A DNA stretch of 64,000 nt, taken from the NCBI GenBank assembly GCA_003255025.1, contig QANY01005822.1:54483-118482 (forward strand), in the 5' to 3' direction. Of this stretch, positions 42,609-54,370 are shown piece after piece. Source of the stretch: Datisca glomerata (taxonomy: Eukaryota > Streptophyta > Magnoliopsida > Cucurbitales > Datiscaceae). The notes beneath the pieces were generated by a model that worked only from the letters and a program-made list of their open reading frames with translations, was not told the origin of the DNA and did not search any database. How positions within the stretch are numbered: position 1 is the first letter of the stretch; the number at the start of each line of letters is the position of its first letter. A program made the position numbers and the translations under genes.

Positions 42609-43165
42609 AAAAAACCATGTCTCAAATGTCTAGCCTTCGTTGTGGTGTTGCTGACATCATCAACGACACGACACAAATGAGATCAGGCATGATAAGATAA
42701 GGACATGGCCATGGGCATCGGTTATTCCATATTATCTCTCACTATACATTTTTCAGTGGGAATCCAAGATGGCCAGCTTCTAAATACCGACTAACCTATG
42801 GATTCCAGGCAGGATTTCCAGCACAAGCAATAAACCCCGTTGCACGAGCATTCAACACATGGGCAGCGATCACACAGTTTAAATTTTCCTAAGCAACTTA
42901 TCAAAATGCAGATCTTAAAATGAGCTTTGATAGGCGTGATCATGGGGACGGGGCTCCATTTGATGGACCTAGAGGTATATTCGCTCATGCTTATTCACCA
43001 ACTGATGGTAGATTCCATTACGATGCTGATGAGCCTGGGTCTGTAGGGTCAACCTCAGGTGCATTTGATTTGGAGACAGTGGCACTTCATGAAATTGGAG
43101 AATGTTCTTGGCCTTGGACATAGCTCTGTTCAAGGAGCTATTAGGAATTTTGCTTGAAGTTAAAC
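42609..43165 (+). pseudogene. Metalloproteinase pseudogene, 3' part (after gypsy insertion)
   Basis: It resumes at the position matching residue 109 with TMSQMS, then the cysteine-switch region LRCGVADIIND, NPRWPASKYRLTYGF, ARAFNTWAA, SFDRRDHGDGAPFDG, YSPTDGRFHYDADEPGS and ETVALHEIG. At the zinc site a 1-base insertion turns HEIGHLLGLGH into HEIGE plus a shifted LGLGHSS, and TGA/TAA stops occur upstream. Homology ends near GAI, at about 43145, before the Met-turn, so the 3' end is also lost. Together with 36991-37316 this is one broken gene, closest to copies A and B. Confidence 0.93.
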
Positions 43166-43169
43166 GTTA

Positions 43170-43500
43170 CTGTCCGCTTCAATACTGCTTAAAAAAAATC
43201 TAATATTTCGAACCAAGTAAATAAACCTTCTACCAGTCTTATATTATGTGAAGTTTACATCTATTAGTTCCTTATTTAATACCATCAACTAACCAATAAA
43301 CCAAAAAACGGCTTCAATATAAACGAAAGTGAGAGTAAACCTACTGGTTTGAAAAAACCTGCTTAAAAAAAATCTGCTACTGTCTAAAAATCTGTTTTAA
43401 AAAAATCTGCTACTCTCTAAAAATCTGCTTCAAAATACTGCTACCGTCTAAAAATCTACTTCATAAAATTGTAGCGTTCGATAGACTCAAACTCATTGGT
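43170..43500. repeat. Degenerate short tandem repeats
   Basis: Phrases such as AAAAAAATCTGCTACT and GTCTAAAAATCTG recur at least four times between 43350 and 43460. A 30-bp phrase (GCGTCAAGACACAACATTGT and GTAGCGTTCGAT...GACTC) recurs across 43470-43545. The stretch lies between the broken metalloproteinase end and the broken PPR end and may be junction filler. Confidence 0.6.
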
Positions 43501-43551
43501 GTGCGTCAAGACACAACATTGTAGCGTTCGATTAGACTCTGGAAATATGCT

Positions 43552-44184
43552 TCAAGACACAATATCCTGTATTCTTCTCTCAAGCACTTCATCAAACACT
43601 TGGCGTGCGTCGTCCAAAGCACCACACTGTCCGTACATCGCCGCCACCGCATTACAAACAAATTCGCTGGACTCAAACCCATTGGTGTGCACAATGGCGT
43701 GAACAGAGACACCGCGTCGAAATGAAGGTAACTCACCACATGCTTTGAGAACAAAAGGGATGGTGTAATGGTCAGGCCTCCATCCAAGCCTCTGCATCTG
43801 ACGATATAAAGCAAGCACGTCATCAATGAAAACCCAGACGAATGATACGTCGTATCAAAGAATTCCAGCAGAACACAGTCGATGGTGAAAGACCAAGATG
43901 TTCGAGAAATGATTTCGCCTGGACGGGTGCGTCGGAGGCTACAGGCGCCAATGAGGTCGGTGGGCATTTCTGTGAGGCCCTGGACTAAGAACTTCTGGTG
44001 GGAAAGCTTGAAGTTGAATAAGGAGTTTCATTGCTTCAGAAAGATACGTATGTGGGTTGAAAGGACTGGTGGGTCGAGTCGTGGCATAAGTACTAGATAA
44101 GAGAAAGGTTGTAGGAGTGAAGGGACTGCTGAGAACAAGAGACTGATATGAGCATGTAACTGCTTTGTAATGGCGGTATATCAC
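43552..44184 (-). pseudogene. PPR (pentatricopeptide repeat) protein fragment
   Basis: The minus strand starts at 44184 with a Ser/Thr-rich, organelle-targeting-like N-terminus. After frameshifts near 43960 and 43830 it reads LALYRQMQRLGWRPDHYTIP, FVLKACGELPSFRRGVSVHA, VHTNGFESSEFVCNAVAAMY and GQCGALDDARQVFDEVLERR. That is two to three PPR repeats in the P/L/S arrangement typical of plant RNA-processing PPR proteins. It is cut off after RRIQDIVS at 43552; a full protein would have about 600 or more residues. This is a truncated, frameshifted copy of a gene presumably intact elsewhere. Confidence 0.85.
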
Positions 44185-44950
44185 GCCTTTGAATTGTGAA
44201 CTGGAAAGTTTAAACTAAAAGGCTTCATCGCCGGAAGCAATAAGCACACTAATGTGAATTGGGAGCAAGCTGAGGTGGGAAGGATTTTGCAGTTAATGAT
44301 CTGTTAACTTCCTATAAAGCCAGCGATCGAAAGGGTGAATATTAATGACGTCTAATTTATATAAGTATTAATAAGAAAGAGGAAGAATAGGGAATAAAGA
44401 GTCTAAGTTGTGTTTTGTTGTATTGAATGTGTGTATCTTTTTTTTCTAGTACATTGACCTTATATAAACTTCTCAATTTTCATGAGTTAGATTAAAATAA
44501 CAATATAAAAGGATGTACTCATCTTGCTCAGCCGCAAATCAATCACAATCACTTGACGATTTTTGTGATTTTGAGTCAATCATTCACAACCACATGGTGG
44601 CCTATCAATCTGTCTCATCCAAGTAATTCAGCTTTACTCAATCAATCACAGTTGTGTGTTATTTCGGATCTTTTTCGTCCATTTTCGCTCTTTTTCTTAC
44701 CCTTCCCTTTCCCGTTCTGATGAGATTTCCTGCTTCTATGCTCTTTCCCGTTCTGACGAGAATTCCCGCTTCTGTGTTTTTCCTGTTCTGATGAGGATTT
44801 CTGCTTCTGTGTTCTTGTTTGAATTATTGGTTTTGAATTATTGATAGCTTTGGAAAAGTGAAGAATTTTGTGTATCTTGTTTGTTTGAATTATTTGCTAA
44901 TTTACATTTCATCTGAGAGTCCTGACATGTTAAGCACCTAACCTTGAGCG
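44185..44950. other. Non-coding stretch with a 36-bp minisatellite
   Basis: No gene recognised. Three units of about 36 bp at roughly 44708-44815 share TTCCCGTTCTGA(T/C)GAGA and TTC(C/T)(C/T)GCTTCTGTG. The rest is unremarkable. Confidence 0.6.
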
Positions 44951-46065
44951 TTTAATTATCTTTTTACTTAGAGAATGTTTATATGACTTAAGAAATCATT
45001 ATGATCTCATAAGAACTCTAAAACTAGTTTGATTGTTACTCGAGGTGAAATTTTAGGCTACACTATACTTTATGACATGATTTAGGCAATGTTTCGACCA
45101 TTTCAGCTTTTCAAGCCAACATGTGCATAATTGTTTCTCTAGTTATCCTTGTTGAGCCTAAATAGCCATTTTTTTGTCACCCATGATAATTTCTTAACCT
45201 TCAAAAGTTTTCCTTAGTACCCATTTTTACTCATAGTTTTTGGATGTTCTAGAAAATATTTGGAGCTATGCTAATCAGGGCGAATTGGAGGGGTTTGATT
45301 GATTTATTAAAAAATATTGTGAATAAGTTTGATTTCGTAGCCTTTTGGACTTGAGTAATTAAGCTCAAAGGGGTATCTCAACACCTAAAACCCTAAGACC
45401 AACTGGTTTGGGCTATTAGCTGAAAACTCTTTAAAGAAAATAGAAGCTTAAGTAAATCGAATTTAAAAAAATTAAAAAATAAAAAAAGAAATGAGGAAGA
45501 AGAAGAAGAATGGTTGGGTATGGTTGATAATTCAAGATGTGGAAAGTGAAAAGTTTGGGGTGTGAAAAGGAAAGTTGAGTTAAGCTCGTTGATTCGTAGA
45601 ATGCATGTGTGACTATGGGTAAAAATTGAGCTGAATATATTACAAGCCTACGAAAGTCATATTGATCCTAAGTATTATAGTTTGTCAACATTAGTGGAGA
45701 GTGGCATGAAAAATTGGTTATGAAGTTCTAATCTATTTATAGATTATTAGATCCACTTTTACAAGACTTGATTGCATAAATTCATATGGTTTAAGAGATT
45801 AGATGACTTAAGGTGACACAAACACACACTCGAGACTTTTCAAGTTGTAATGTAAGTTGGTAATTGTGTTAAAGCTTTACATGATCGTAACTCAGAAGCT
45901 TTTCTTGAGTTACCGTTATTATAGAATCTCTGAGACAAGTTTAGTTAGTCAAAAACACTACGACACTCTTTCTTTAGCTTTTCAGAATTAGTGTTTATTG
46001 TTTTTCTTATTTTATTATTTTTAGTTTTTCTCGAGGACTAACAAAATGTTAAGTTCGGGGATATT
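44950..46065 (+). other. Probable 3' non-coding tail of a gypsy element
   Basis: It has no open frame with a recognisable domain. It leads into a tract near 46050 (TTAAGTTCGGGG) and an LTR start at 46066, so it is probably the non-coding region before the 3' LTR of an Athila/Tat-type gypsy element. The assignment rests on position and on the LTR-like start. Confidence 0.4.
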
Positions 46066-47330
46066 TGATGAGTGTATTTTACACTCATATTTTTGATAAT
46101 CTTAACCTTATTTTTGTTAGTTCTTTTAGATTTATTGATTGATTTATATATATTTTTGTTTCTATCTTGTAGGTTTGATATTTAATTGCATTTGGATTGA
46201 TTTGGAAGTCAAAATCTTAGAAAAATCACAAAAAGAATGAAGTGGGCAAGAGGGCCAGCGTCGCCACGTTGGCCTACCAGCGTCGCCACGCTGGCAGTAC
46301 AGAATGCCAGTGTCACCACGCTGGCAGGACAGAATGCCAGCATCGTGGCGCTCACTTCCCAACATCGCGATGCTGGCAGGACATATAGGTAGACAGAATG
46401 CCAAAGTCACGACGCTGACTTCCCAGTGTCGTGACGCTGGCGCGATAACATTTTTCTCTCCTATTTTATCCTTATCAAACCTAGTGTATAAAGAGAATAT
46501 TTTTTTATCTTTTTATGGACTTTTTGGGTCGTGGGAGGTAGAGGAGAAAGCTTTTTGGAGAGGAAACGAAGACGAATCCAGCCGGAAGACGGATCTCAAC
46601 TTCAATTCATTCTCAAATCTAGTTTTTTCTTCTCTTTTCCTCTATGTTCATGAATATTTTTAAGATATCTTCTTATTCTAGTATGTTCTAATTTTTTATC
46701 TAGCGTTACGACGTAGCCAAATCATGATTGTTCATAAATTTTAATTTTTAATTCAATCGATGTTTATTCAGTATTATTGAGTCTTATAATCCGTTCTTAA
46801 TGCTTGTGATTGTTTGGCCAACTATTACATGATTTTGGATTTAATCCTGAGACTAAGAAGTGATGACTGAATCTGCTCTTTGTTTATAACACCATTAAAT
46901 TTCATGAGTTAGAGATAATTATGAATCTAGTGTAACAACTATAATTTCTTGTACTTAATGAGTTTCATTATATTGAATCTTGACAGAGATGTATGATTCA
47001 TATTTTTGATTCATTATTATCGATGCTTGCGAAAGATTGATAATTATATTAGAGAAATTCGCTATCAATGTTCTGAATAAACATTAATTGATTAAGAATT
47101 GAAATTTAAAGCATGTTTGTTTTGGTGAAATCGAAAACCCTAGAGCTTTTAACTATTAAAATTTTATCTTTGTCAAATCTTTATCATTTTAGTTTAATTA
47201 AAAATTCCAAATTTTCATCAATCTCAAGTAGAGTTAAGGTTTAGTTAATTTCAATTATTAATATCAATCAATCATGTGAATCATACTCTATTTATAGAAA
47301 TTTATTACCTGACGACAATAGTGCACACTT
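46066..47330 (+). repeat. Probable gypsy LTR
   Basis: It starts TGATGAGTGTATTTTACACT. It contains a palindromic repeat cluster (46251-46445), then a TATAAAGAGA box near 46488 followed by purine-rich transcribed-looking sequence. The end, near 47310-47330, is uncertain, and a second LTR is not in the window. Confidence 0.5.
46251..46445. repeat. Cluster of palindromic CCAGCGTCGCCACGCTGG-type units
   Basis: About seven units around CCAGCGTCGNNACGCTGG, several perfectly self-complementary, alternate with ACAGAATGCCA linkers. It is by far the most GC-rich 200 bp of its neighbourhood. Similar G/C palindromes are known in LTRs of some plant gypsy families. Open frames through it on both strands are by-products of the repeat. 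Confidence 0.85.
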
Positions 47331-47339
47331 ACACTACAT

Positions 47340-47770
47340 AAAATTCACAACACTAGCAAAGGCTTCTGCCTCAATCCACTTGGTGAAGTAGTGAATGGCA
47401 ACAAGTAGGAAGTGTTTGTAAGCGGGTGCCATGGGGAGTGGTTCGATGATGTCCAGAGCCCACTACATGAATGGCGAAGGACTTGTCACGGTGTTGAGTT
47501 CTCCTGTGGCCAATTTTATCATGGGGAAAATCGTTTACACTTGTCGCACTTTTTTGCATACTGTTTGGCATCCCAATGCATTTTGGGCCGGTAATACCCT
47601 TCATTCAGTATTTTGTGGGCTACAGATATATCCCCGGTATGGTTCCCGCACTCCCCTCCGTGAATTTTTTGCTAACAGGTATTATGCTTCCTTTTCCTTT
47701 AGGCACTTCAGATACGGCGCTGAAAAAGACCGTTTATACAATAAATCGTTAATTATGCAGTACTTGGCAC
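47340..47770 (-). pseudogene. Gypsy integrase fragment
   Basis: The minus strand reads VAHKILNEGYYRPKMHWDAK, QYAKKCDKC (end of the HHCC zinc motif), then SPSPFMWWALDIIEPLPMAP and KHFLLVAIHYFTKWIEAEAF. This is the start of the integrase core, with both Asp-bearing strands only partly kept. It is 5' and 3' truncated and opposite in strand to the gypsy pol that follows at 47822. Confidence 0.88.
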
Positions 47771-47821
47771 TCTGTTGTTGAATATTCCTAACATGAAATC
47801 TGTATCGAGGAAGGATCCCTT

Positions 47822-49000
47822 CTTTCAGGCAACATATTACTGGATAAGGGTTTCATTAGACCTAGTGTTTCACCTTGTGGTACTCCAGTATCATTTATTA
47901 AAAACAAAGATGGCTCAATGAGGCTATGCATTGATTACAGGGAGTTGAATGAGCCACTATCAAGAATAGGTATCCGTTAGCGCGTATTGAGGATTTGTTT
48001 GATCAACTTTAGGGAGCATCGGTATTCTCTAAGTTTGATTTAAGATCAGGATACCATCAGCTCAAGATTTTAGATGAGGATATTCTTAAGACACCCTTTC
48101 ACACTCGTTACGACCATTACGAGTTTGTAGTGATGTTGTTTGGATTAACTAATGCTCTGGTAGCCTTTATGGATTTGATGAACAGGGTGTTCAAAGAGTA
48201 CTTGGATTCTTTTGTGATCGTCTTCATTGATGATATTCTGGTGTACTCTAGATCAGAGACTGAGCATATGGATCACCTCGGGAATGTTTTACAAGCATTA
48301 AGGAAGCACCAGAAGTATGAGTTTTGGCTTCAGCAAGAATCACTCCTTGGTCATGTGGTATCTTGAGATGGAATCTCAGTTGATCCGTCTAAGATCGAAG
48401 CAGTGGTTAACTGGCCTCCACCTGTAAATGTTGGAGAAGTTCATAGTTTTCTGGGTTTAGCAGGATATTATAGGAGATTTGTTGAGGGTTTTACAAAGAT
48501 TGCTGTTCCACTTACTTAGTTTACCAGGAAGAGTGTCACCTTTACTTGGACGGCTGAGTGTGATAAGTGTTTTCAGAAACTTAAACAAAAATTAATGACC
48601 GCACCAGTGTTGACCATTCCAGATGATAAAAAAGACTTTTTGATTTACAGCGATGCTTCCAAGAGAGGATTGGGTTATGTTTTGATGCAATAGGGAAATT
48701 TCATAGCATATGCTTCTTTTAGCTCAAGCCTTATGAACAAAATTATTCTACACATGATCTGGAGTTGGCTGCAGTTGTATTTGCCCTCAAGATCTGGAGA
48801 CATTACTTGTATGACTGTAAGTGTCAGATTTACACAGATCATAAAAGTCTTATGTACTTTTTCGATCAGAAAGAGCTTAACATGTGGCAACGTCAATGGT
48901 TGGAATTGGTGAAGGATTATGACTGCGAGATCATTTATCACCCAGCAAAAGGAAAATGTAGTGGCTGATGTCTTAAGTCAAAAATCAGCCCATTCAACAG
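47822..49000 (+). pseudogene. Gypsy RT and RNase H
   Basis: RT landmarks: [25 protein letters not shown], a mutated MLFGLTNA and the catalytic [10 protein letters not shown] at about 48218-48250. Then HVVS, a stop, [39 protein letters not shown] and RNase H FLIYSDASKRGLG with [20 protein letters not shown] and RQRQWLEL-type text. Stops replace residues at several sites (48365, 48518, 48690). Inactive. Confidence 0.92.
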
Positions 49001-49026
49001 CTCTTATTACGTCTCAATAGCATCTC

Positions 49027-50532
49027 TTGGAGGATTTTGAACGTACCAAGATTGTAGTTTTACTAAAAGATACAACAGTGCAGTTAGCTCAACTCACAGT
49101 TCAACCGTCATTGCAACAACGTATTATTGATGCACATAACTCAGATTATGAGTTACTTTTGATTCGTAACAAAGTGGGTTTGGACAAAGGACAAGGGTTT
49201 GATGTTAGTAACGATTCAACTCTTCGCCTTCATAGGATGCTTTGTGTTCTGAAAGACGCGGTCATTAGGCAAGAATTACTCACAGAGGCTCATAGTTCAT
49301 CATACAATGTGCACCCTGGTAGTACTAAGATGTATCATGATTTGAAGTTACATTATTGGTGGAATGGTATGAAGCGTGATGTCGTTTAATTTGTTAGTAA
49401 GTGTTTGGTGTATCTGTAAATCAAGGCACAACGACCATCTGGGGTCTTGCAAGCTTTAAGTATTCCTGAATGGAAATGGGGGCATGTGGCTATGGATTTC
49501 GTTTCAGGGCTACCGAGGACGGTAAAAGGTTTTAACTCCATTTGGGTTGTGGTAGATCATCTCATCAAGTCTGCACACTTTTTGCCTAGCAAGACTACAT
49601 TTTTAAGTTGAGGATTTGGCTCGGTTGTATATCCGAGAGATTGTTCGACTTCATGGGGTTCCAATGTCTATAGTATTGGATCAGGATCCTCGGTTAACTT
49701 CAAATTTTTAGCGGAGTTTACAGAGAGCTTTAGGTACTCATTTGAATTTTAGTACATCTTTTCATCCGCAATCTGATGGGAAATATGAGCGAACGATTCA
49801 GACATTGGAAGATATGCTTCAAACTTGTGTCTTAGATTTCTCTGGTAGTTAGGATGCGCACTTGGCACTCGTCGAGTTTGCTTACAATAACAGTTACAAG
49901 GTGACGATTGGTGTAGCTCCGTTTGAAGCACTTTATGAAAGAAAAACTCGGCCGCTAGTTCACTGGGATGAGGTTGGCGAACAAAAGCTTTTGGGCCTTA
50001 ACTTGGTTCAGTTTACAATTAAAGCTATTCTGAAAATCAGAGATAAAGTGAAGACTACTCAGAGTAGGCAAAAAAGTTACGCAAATGTCAGGAGGAAGGA
50101 TCTCGAATTTGAAGTGGGTGATCATGTGTTTCTCAAGGTTGCCCCAATGAAGGGAGTTATGCATTTTGGTCGCAAGGGGAAGCTGAGCCCCAGGTTTATT
50201 GCCCTTTTTGAGATTTTGGATCGTATCGGTCTTTTGGCCTACCGGCTCACTTTACCACTAGCTCTTTCAGGATTCATAATTTGTTTCACATCTCGATGCT
50301 TCGTAAGTACATGCCTGATCAAACGCATGCCCTCGATTTTCAACCTCTGCAAGTTCGTGATGATCTTACTTATGTGGAAAAGCCAGTCAGAATTCTAGAG
50401 CGCAGGAATCAGACTCTTTGTAACAGAACGTTTCAGTTAGTCAAGGTTCTCTGGAGAAATCATCGAGTCGAGAAAGCAACAAGAGAACGAGAAGCCGAGA
50501 TACATGTCAAGTATCTAGAGTTATTTCTGTAA
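49027..50532 (+). pseudogene. Gypsy integrase and C-terminal domain
   Basis: N-terminal zinc domain (LLTEAHSSSYNVHPGSTKMY, HYWWNGMKRDVV, a stop, KCLVYL). Catalytic core (WKWGHVAMDFVSGLPRT, IWVVVDHLIKSAHFLPS, then frameshifted through 49600-49860). Open frame from 49862 with LVEFAYNNSYKVTIGVAPFE, YERKTRPLVHWDEVGE, EVGDHVFLKVAPMKGVMHFG, KGKLSPRFIALFEILDRIG and then FHISMLRKYMPD, VEKPVRILERRNQTL, VLWRNHRVEKATRERE. The last part is typical of Tekay/Del elements. Confidence 0.92.
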
Positions 50533-51159
50533 GTTGGGGATGAAAATTCTTGAGGGGATAATGTAATACTCAAGTATTTAATAAAAGGTATTTCGTAATT
50601 TAGAACCCCCACTCACACCATATATGCACATACACCCTAAGCAACCCCATTTGTTTCCCCTCACACCACGTGTTCTCTCTCAATTATCTCCCCCCACTAT
50701 CTCATTTTTTTTATCTCAAATAAGTAACCACCCACAACCTCTTGCTCCCCTTTTCTTTTAAATGCACGAACCATTCTCCTATTTACTGCTATTCCCCCTC
50801 TATGTTCTAATTTTCTTCTCCACGAAGCCTTTTGTGGAAACTACTTCACTCTGTCTCTCAAACTCCTCCATTGATAAAACCTTTGTTTTTCATCTCTCTC
50901 TCTAACATTTGATAACAAGTCTCTCGCACTCCATTGTTGACTTTCTAGTAAGCCATTTTCTTCTCCCTCTTTATTTATTATTTTTCTATTTTCTTCATAT
51001 CTCAAATCAAATTTCCTATTTCTATCTTTATATATATATATTCATTCAAATCTGAATTTTATTCTTTAAATTACAGTAATTTTCATCCTATTGTATCTAT
51101 TTCTGGCATTGTCTTCGCACCACCTGCAAGCTCCATTGTGGTGAGCTTCAATCTCTCTC

Positions 51160-51400
51160 TATTTCTACTTCTCTTGGTCTCTCTCTCTCTCTCTCTCTTC
51201 CTCTCTGTTTCTCTTTGTCCATCTCTCTCTCTCCTTTGTCTCCCTCTTCCCCTCTGTTTCTGTCTCTATTATTTGTTCCTCTCAGTCTCTTTCTCTCTCT
51301 CTCTCTCTTTATTTCTACTTCTCTCTCTCTCTCTCTCCCTCTATTTCTCTCAGTCTCTCTCTATTTCTCTCCCCTTATCTCCCTCTCCCTCTCTGTTATG

Positions 51401-51435
<35 letters not shown>

Positions 51436-51478
51436 TCTTTGTCTCCCTTTCCCCCTCTCTATTCCTCTCATTCTCTTG
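51160..51478 (+). repeat. CT-rich microsatellite within the LTR
   Basis: About 320 bp of (TC)n interrupted by TTT, CCC and GTC. Overlapping open frames across it encode only Ser/Leu repeats and are artefacts. Confidence 0.95.
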
Positions 51479-51484
51479 AAGCGG

Positions 51485-51670
51485 TCCATCTAATCCAAAC
51501 CGGTTTAATCGGATCGAACTAAATTGGTTCAGTTAGACCAGACTATACCGGTTCGGTTAGACCAGATCAAACCGGTTCAACCTGACCATACCAAACTGAC
51601 CCAAACCAGAAGAACCAAATTGGTTCAGACTACCCAAACCTAGTTGAACCGGTTTGAACCGCTTGATCAA
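51485..51670. repeat. AACCGGTT / GGTTCAG-type repeat cluster
   Basis: At least eight copies of (A)ACCGGTT or its near variants (AATTGGTTCAG, ACCGGTTCAACC) mixed with TTAGACCAGA phrases, in both orientations. It is self-complementary at several points. It lies directly after the microsatellite inside the LTR's first half. Confidence 0.8.
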
Positions 51671-52940
51671 TTTACACCCTATTTAGTTTTCACATGTTCC
51701 CAACCTCACTCGCCCTTTAGTTAATTAAATAATTGTAGATATTATATGAATATGTTGTGATCTGGGATCCTTGAATTTCAGGTTATTAGTTACTGAATTT
51801 AATTCGTAGCGAATCCATGTAAGTGGATTTACATAATAATTCGGTTCATATATTTTAAGTGTAGCATATATAATTATTTTTATTATTTCCTTATGTTTAT
51901 CAATCTTATGGTCAAGCGTTTTATTTATTTTCTATATCATGATGAAATTATCTACCATGTCATGTATGATTATATTTTGAGTTATACATGTAATTGTTAT
52001 ATCGTTTTCGTTCACGAATAAGTTATATGTTTACTCATCTATATGTGATGATGTGAATTATGAATATTAATTGAAGTAAAGTGAGAAGTAAAAAAGAAGT
52101 AGACTTATTCATGTCCCTTAGTTATCAAGTAACCAGCTTGTTCACATCATGTTATCAAGTTATACGGTTGGGTGTTACCATGTTCATGTTAGCATCCTTA
52201 AGGTTCAGATAACTTTAAGTGACATCAAGTTTCAGGACACCCAATCTGTCATGTTCACGTTCATGTTACAAGTTTAAGTTCAAGTTGTGAATAAGTTTTG
52301 GTTAGGTTGTTAATCGAGGGATATGTCTGGTCGAATTAATCAAGCAAGTATAAGTATCGGCCAAGTACAAGTTCAATATATATGTTAACCATGAAATCAG
52401 TTGTTTTATTGCAAGTATTTTATGTGATTTAACAGACAAGTCAATGTGTTAAATTAAATTTGCATGCGCTAAAATGTTTACATTTATGTCATGTGAAACT
52501 TATTAGTATGTGAATTTACTTACTGAGTATTTTTAATACTCACCCCCGCATGGATGATTGTGTTACAGGTGGGGGTGAGCAGCCAAAGTGAGGGACTGCC
52601 ATAGCTAGCATGATTATGATTTTTATGTTAAATTATAAGGTTATAACTTTAGTTTGATTTAAGTTATTTCAGAAATTTATAAATATTCATGTTTAACTTT
52701 CATGTATTATGAATTTTCGTATTTCACTTTATATCAGTTTAATGAATCATTTATTTCAGTTTAATGAATTAATATTCTCTTAAAATAATTTTATACTTCC
52801 GTTATTTAACGTTAAAATTAGGAAAAAAATTAAGATTTTCAATTTGAAAATTTTCTCAAATTAGGGTTTTTAATTGAATTGAGAATTTTTGAATTATGAA
52901 ATTTCAAACATGTTTAACCTTCAGGGTTCGGGGCGTTACA

Positions 52941-53397
52941 ATATTATTCTCTAATTTCTTGATCCAAGAATTAAAATTGTAATTTTAATGAGAGAGAAAA
53001 TAAAATTTGAAAGGATAGTATATACAAATCTTTACCGAAAAGGGTTAGCTGAGAGGATATTTGGGGAAGAAATATTTCGTCTAGGCTTAGATGAGTGTCT
53101 TTTTAAGTTTTGAAACTATTGAATATGTAAGTGTAAAGCTAAGCTGGCAAGATACATGAATTGTTAGTGTTAATATACCTAAATTTAAAGGCAATATTGT
53201 CTATAAGAAGTGTCAATGAAAAAGTATTATATTCTAGAGGGGTCAACAAGACTGACTAATTAGCATCTTCCTGTTTACCAATTATAATTTTGTAAATAGT
53301 TTTAGGTTAAATAATTTCTTGTTGACTTAGTAATATCGTACACTTTAAAGTTGTACATATCATATTTTATCTGGAACAATACTTTTAAACTCATTTT
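52941..53397. other. Spacer between LTR end and inverted-duplication arm
   Basis: About 460 bp with no recognised coding or repeat signal. 53235-53310 (GACTGACTAATTAGC, TTTTGTAAATAG, TTAGGTTAAATAATTTCTTG) partly repeats text found inside the arm at 53440-53530, so a short stretch next to the arm edge may be duplicated. Confidence 0.5.
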
Positions 53398-54370
53398 AAT
53401 AGAATTCTATAGAGTCAATGATGACAGAGTCATTAAAAACAACTTTATATTCTCACCAATTAGTCCTTCTAGACTTGCCAATTAATTATTTTGTAAATAT
53501 ATTTTTAGGTTAATTAAATTATTTCTTGCTGCATTAGCGACGTCGGATTTGGGTGAATCCCAAATTAGACTGCTATGTGGATGTAAATTTTATGTCTTCA
53601 TGTAGAAATTTAAAGTAAAAAAGAAGGTTTTCTCAATTTCTGGTCATAATTGGCAACCATAAACTATGTGTTTTTTAAACATAGTAATATAATTAACTAA
53701 TTAACTACAAACTTTAATTAATTATAATTATTAGATCAGTTTATCATAATGAGAATTTATCTCCAATTAATACATAATTCGATCTCTAAATTATTTACAG
53801 GGTACGTAGACCATACAAACAATGGAATTTTACATGCCTTTAAAATGTATTCAACAGCACAAACCTAAATCTTTGGCAAAATGATGACAAATTTTGGAGG
53901 ATTCCGCGCAATATCACATATACAAAATATGAAAAATTCTTACATTACTAGAAGGTTCAATTTGTATAGAAGGTTATTTTTAAATTAAAAAAATGATAAA
54001 GTTCGATAGGGAAGTCTGTAGTTTTCTGAAGAAAAAAAAATTGATGACTATAGATGTAACAGTTAGTAGCACAATTCAATTTATTTTATTCATTTCTTTA
54101 CCAACAAAAAATTTAGATATTAGATTACAAGCCAAAACGTTAATAATGAGAAAACTCTCTCGGCAGAACCTAAACAAGAATCAAGTATTTTCATGTGAAA
54201 GATTATGGACATAGTGATTCTCATGCCAATTAGAGAGATATACTGGTTAAAGCTTGACTTAGTTAAATATCAAATTTAGCCTTTGTTTTTAGTTTAAAAT
54301 AAATGTCAAAAAACTTTTCTTTTCAATAATATTTTTTCACTAATTTCAAAAGAAACGTGTAGTTTTTGTT

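Larger units (their letters stand above)
47822..52940 (+). mobile_element. 5'-truncated Ty3/gypsy element (Tekay/Del-like)
   Basis: It starts abruptly inside RT ([20 protein letters not shown]) and runs through RNase H, integrase and a Tekay-type C-terminus to a polypurine tract and a complete 3' LTR. The 5' LTR, gag and protease are missing. All pol domains carry stops. The sequence ATATT after 52940 could be half of a target duplication, but its partner was lost with the 5' end. Confidence 0.92.
50562..52940 (+). repeat. 3' LTR of the Tekay/Del-like gypsy element
   Basis: It runs from TGTAATACTC, directly after the purine tract GAGGGGATAA, to GGGGCGTTACA, so the ends form TGTAA...TTACA. 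It is 2379 bp long. It contains a CT-rich microsatellite (51160-51478) and a run of AACCGGTT-like units (51485-51670). No second LTR is present. Confidence 0.9.

Noticed and set aside
43506..43967. 153-codon minus-strand frame
   Set aside because: The PPR-like residues are in other frames of the same strand; this frame is a by-product of frameshifts in the PPR pseudogene.
46162..46663. Open frames on both strands across the palindromic cluster
   Set aside because: They are produced by the repeat units; composition follows the repeat and no domain is visible.
51138..51493. Two overlapping open frames of 92-113 codons rich in Ser and Leu
   Set aside because: They are translations of a CT microsatellite.
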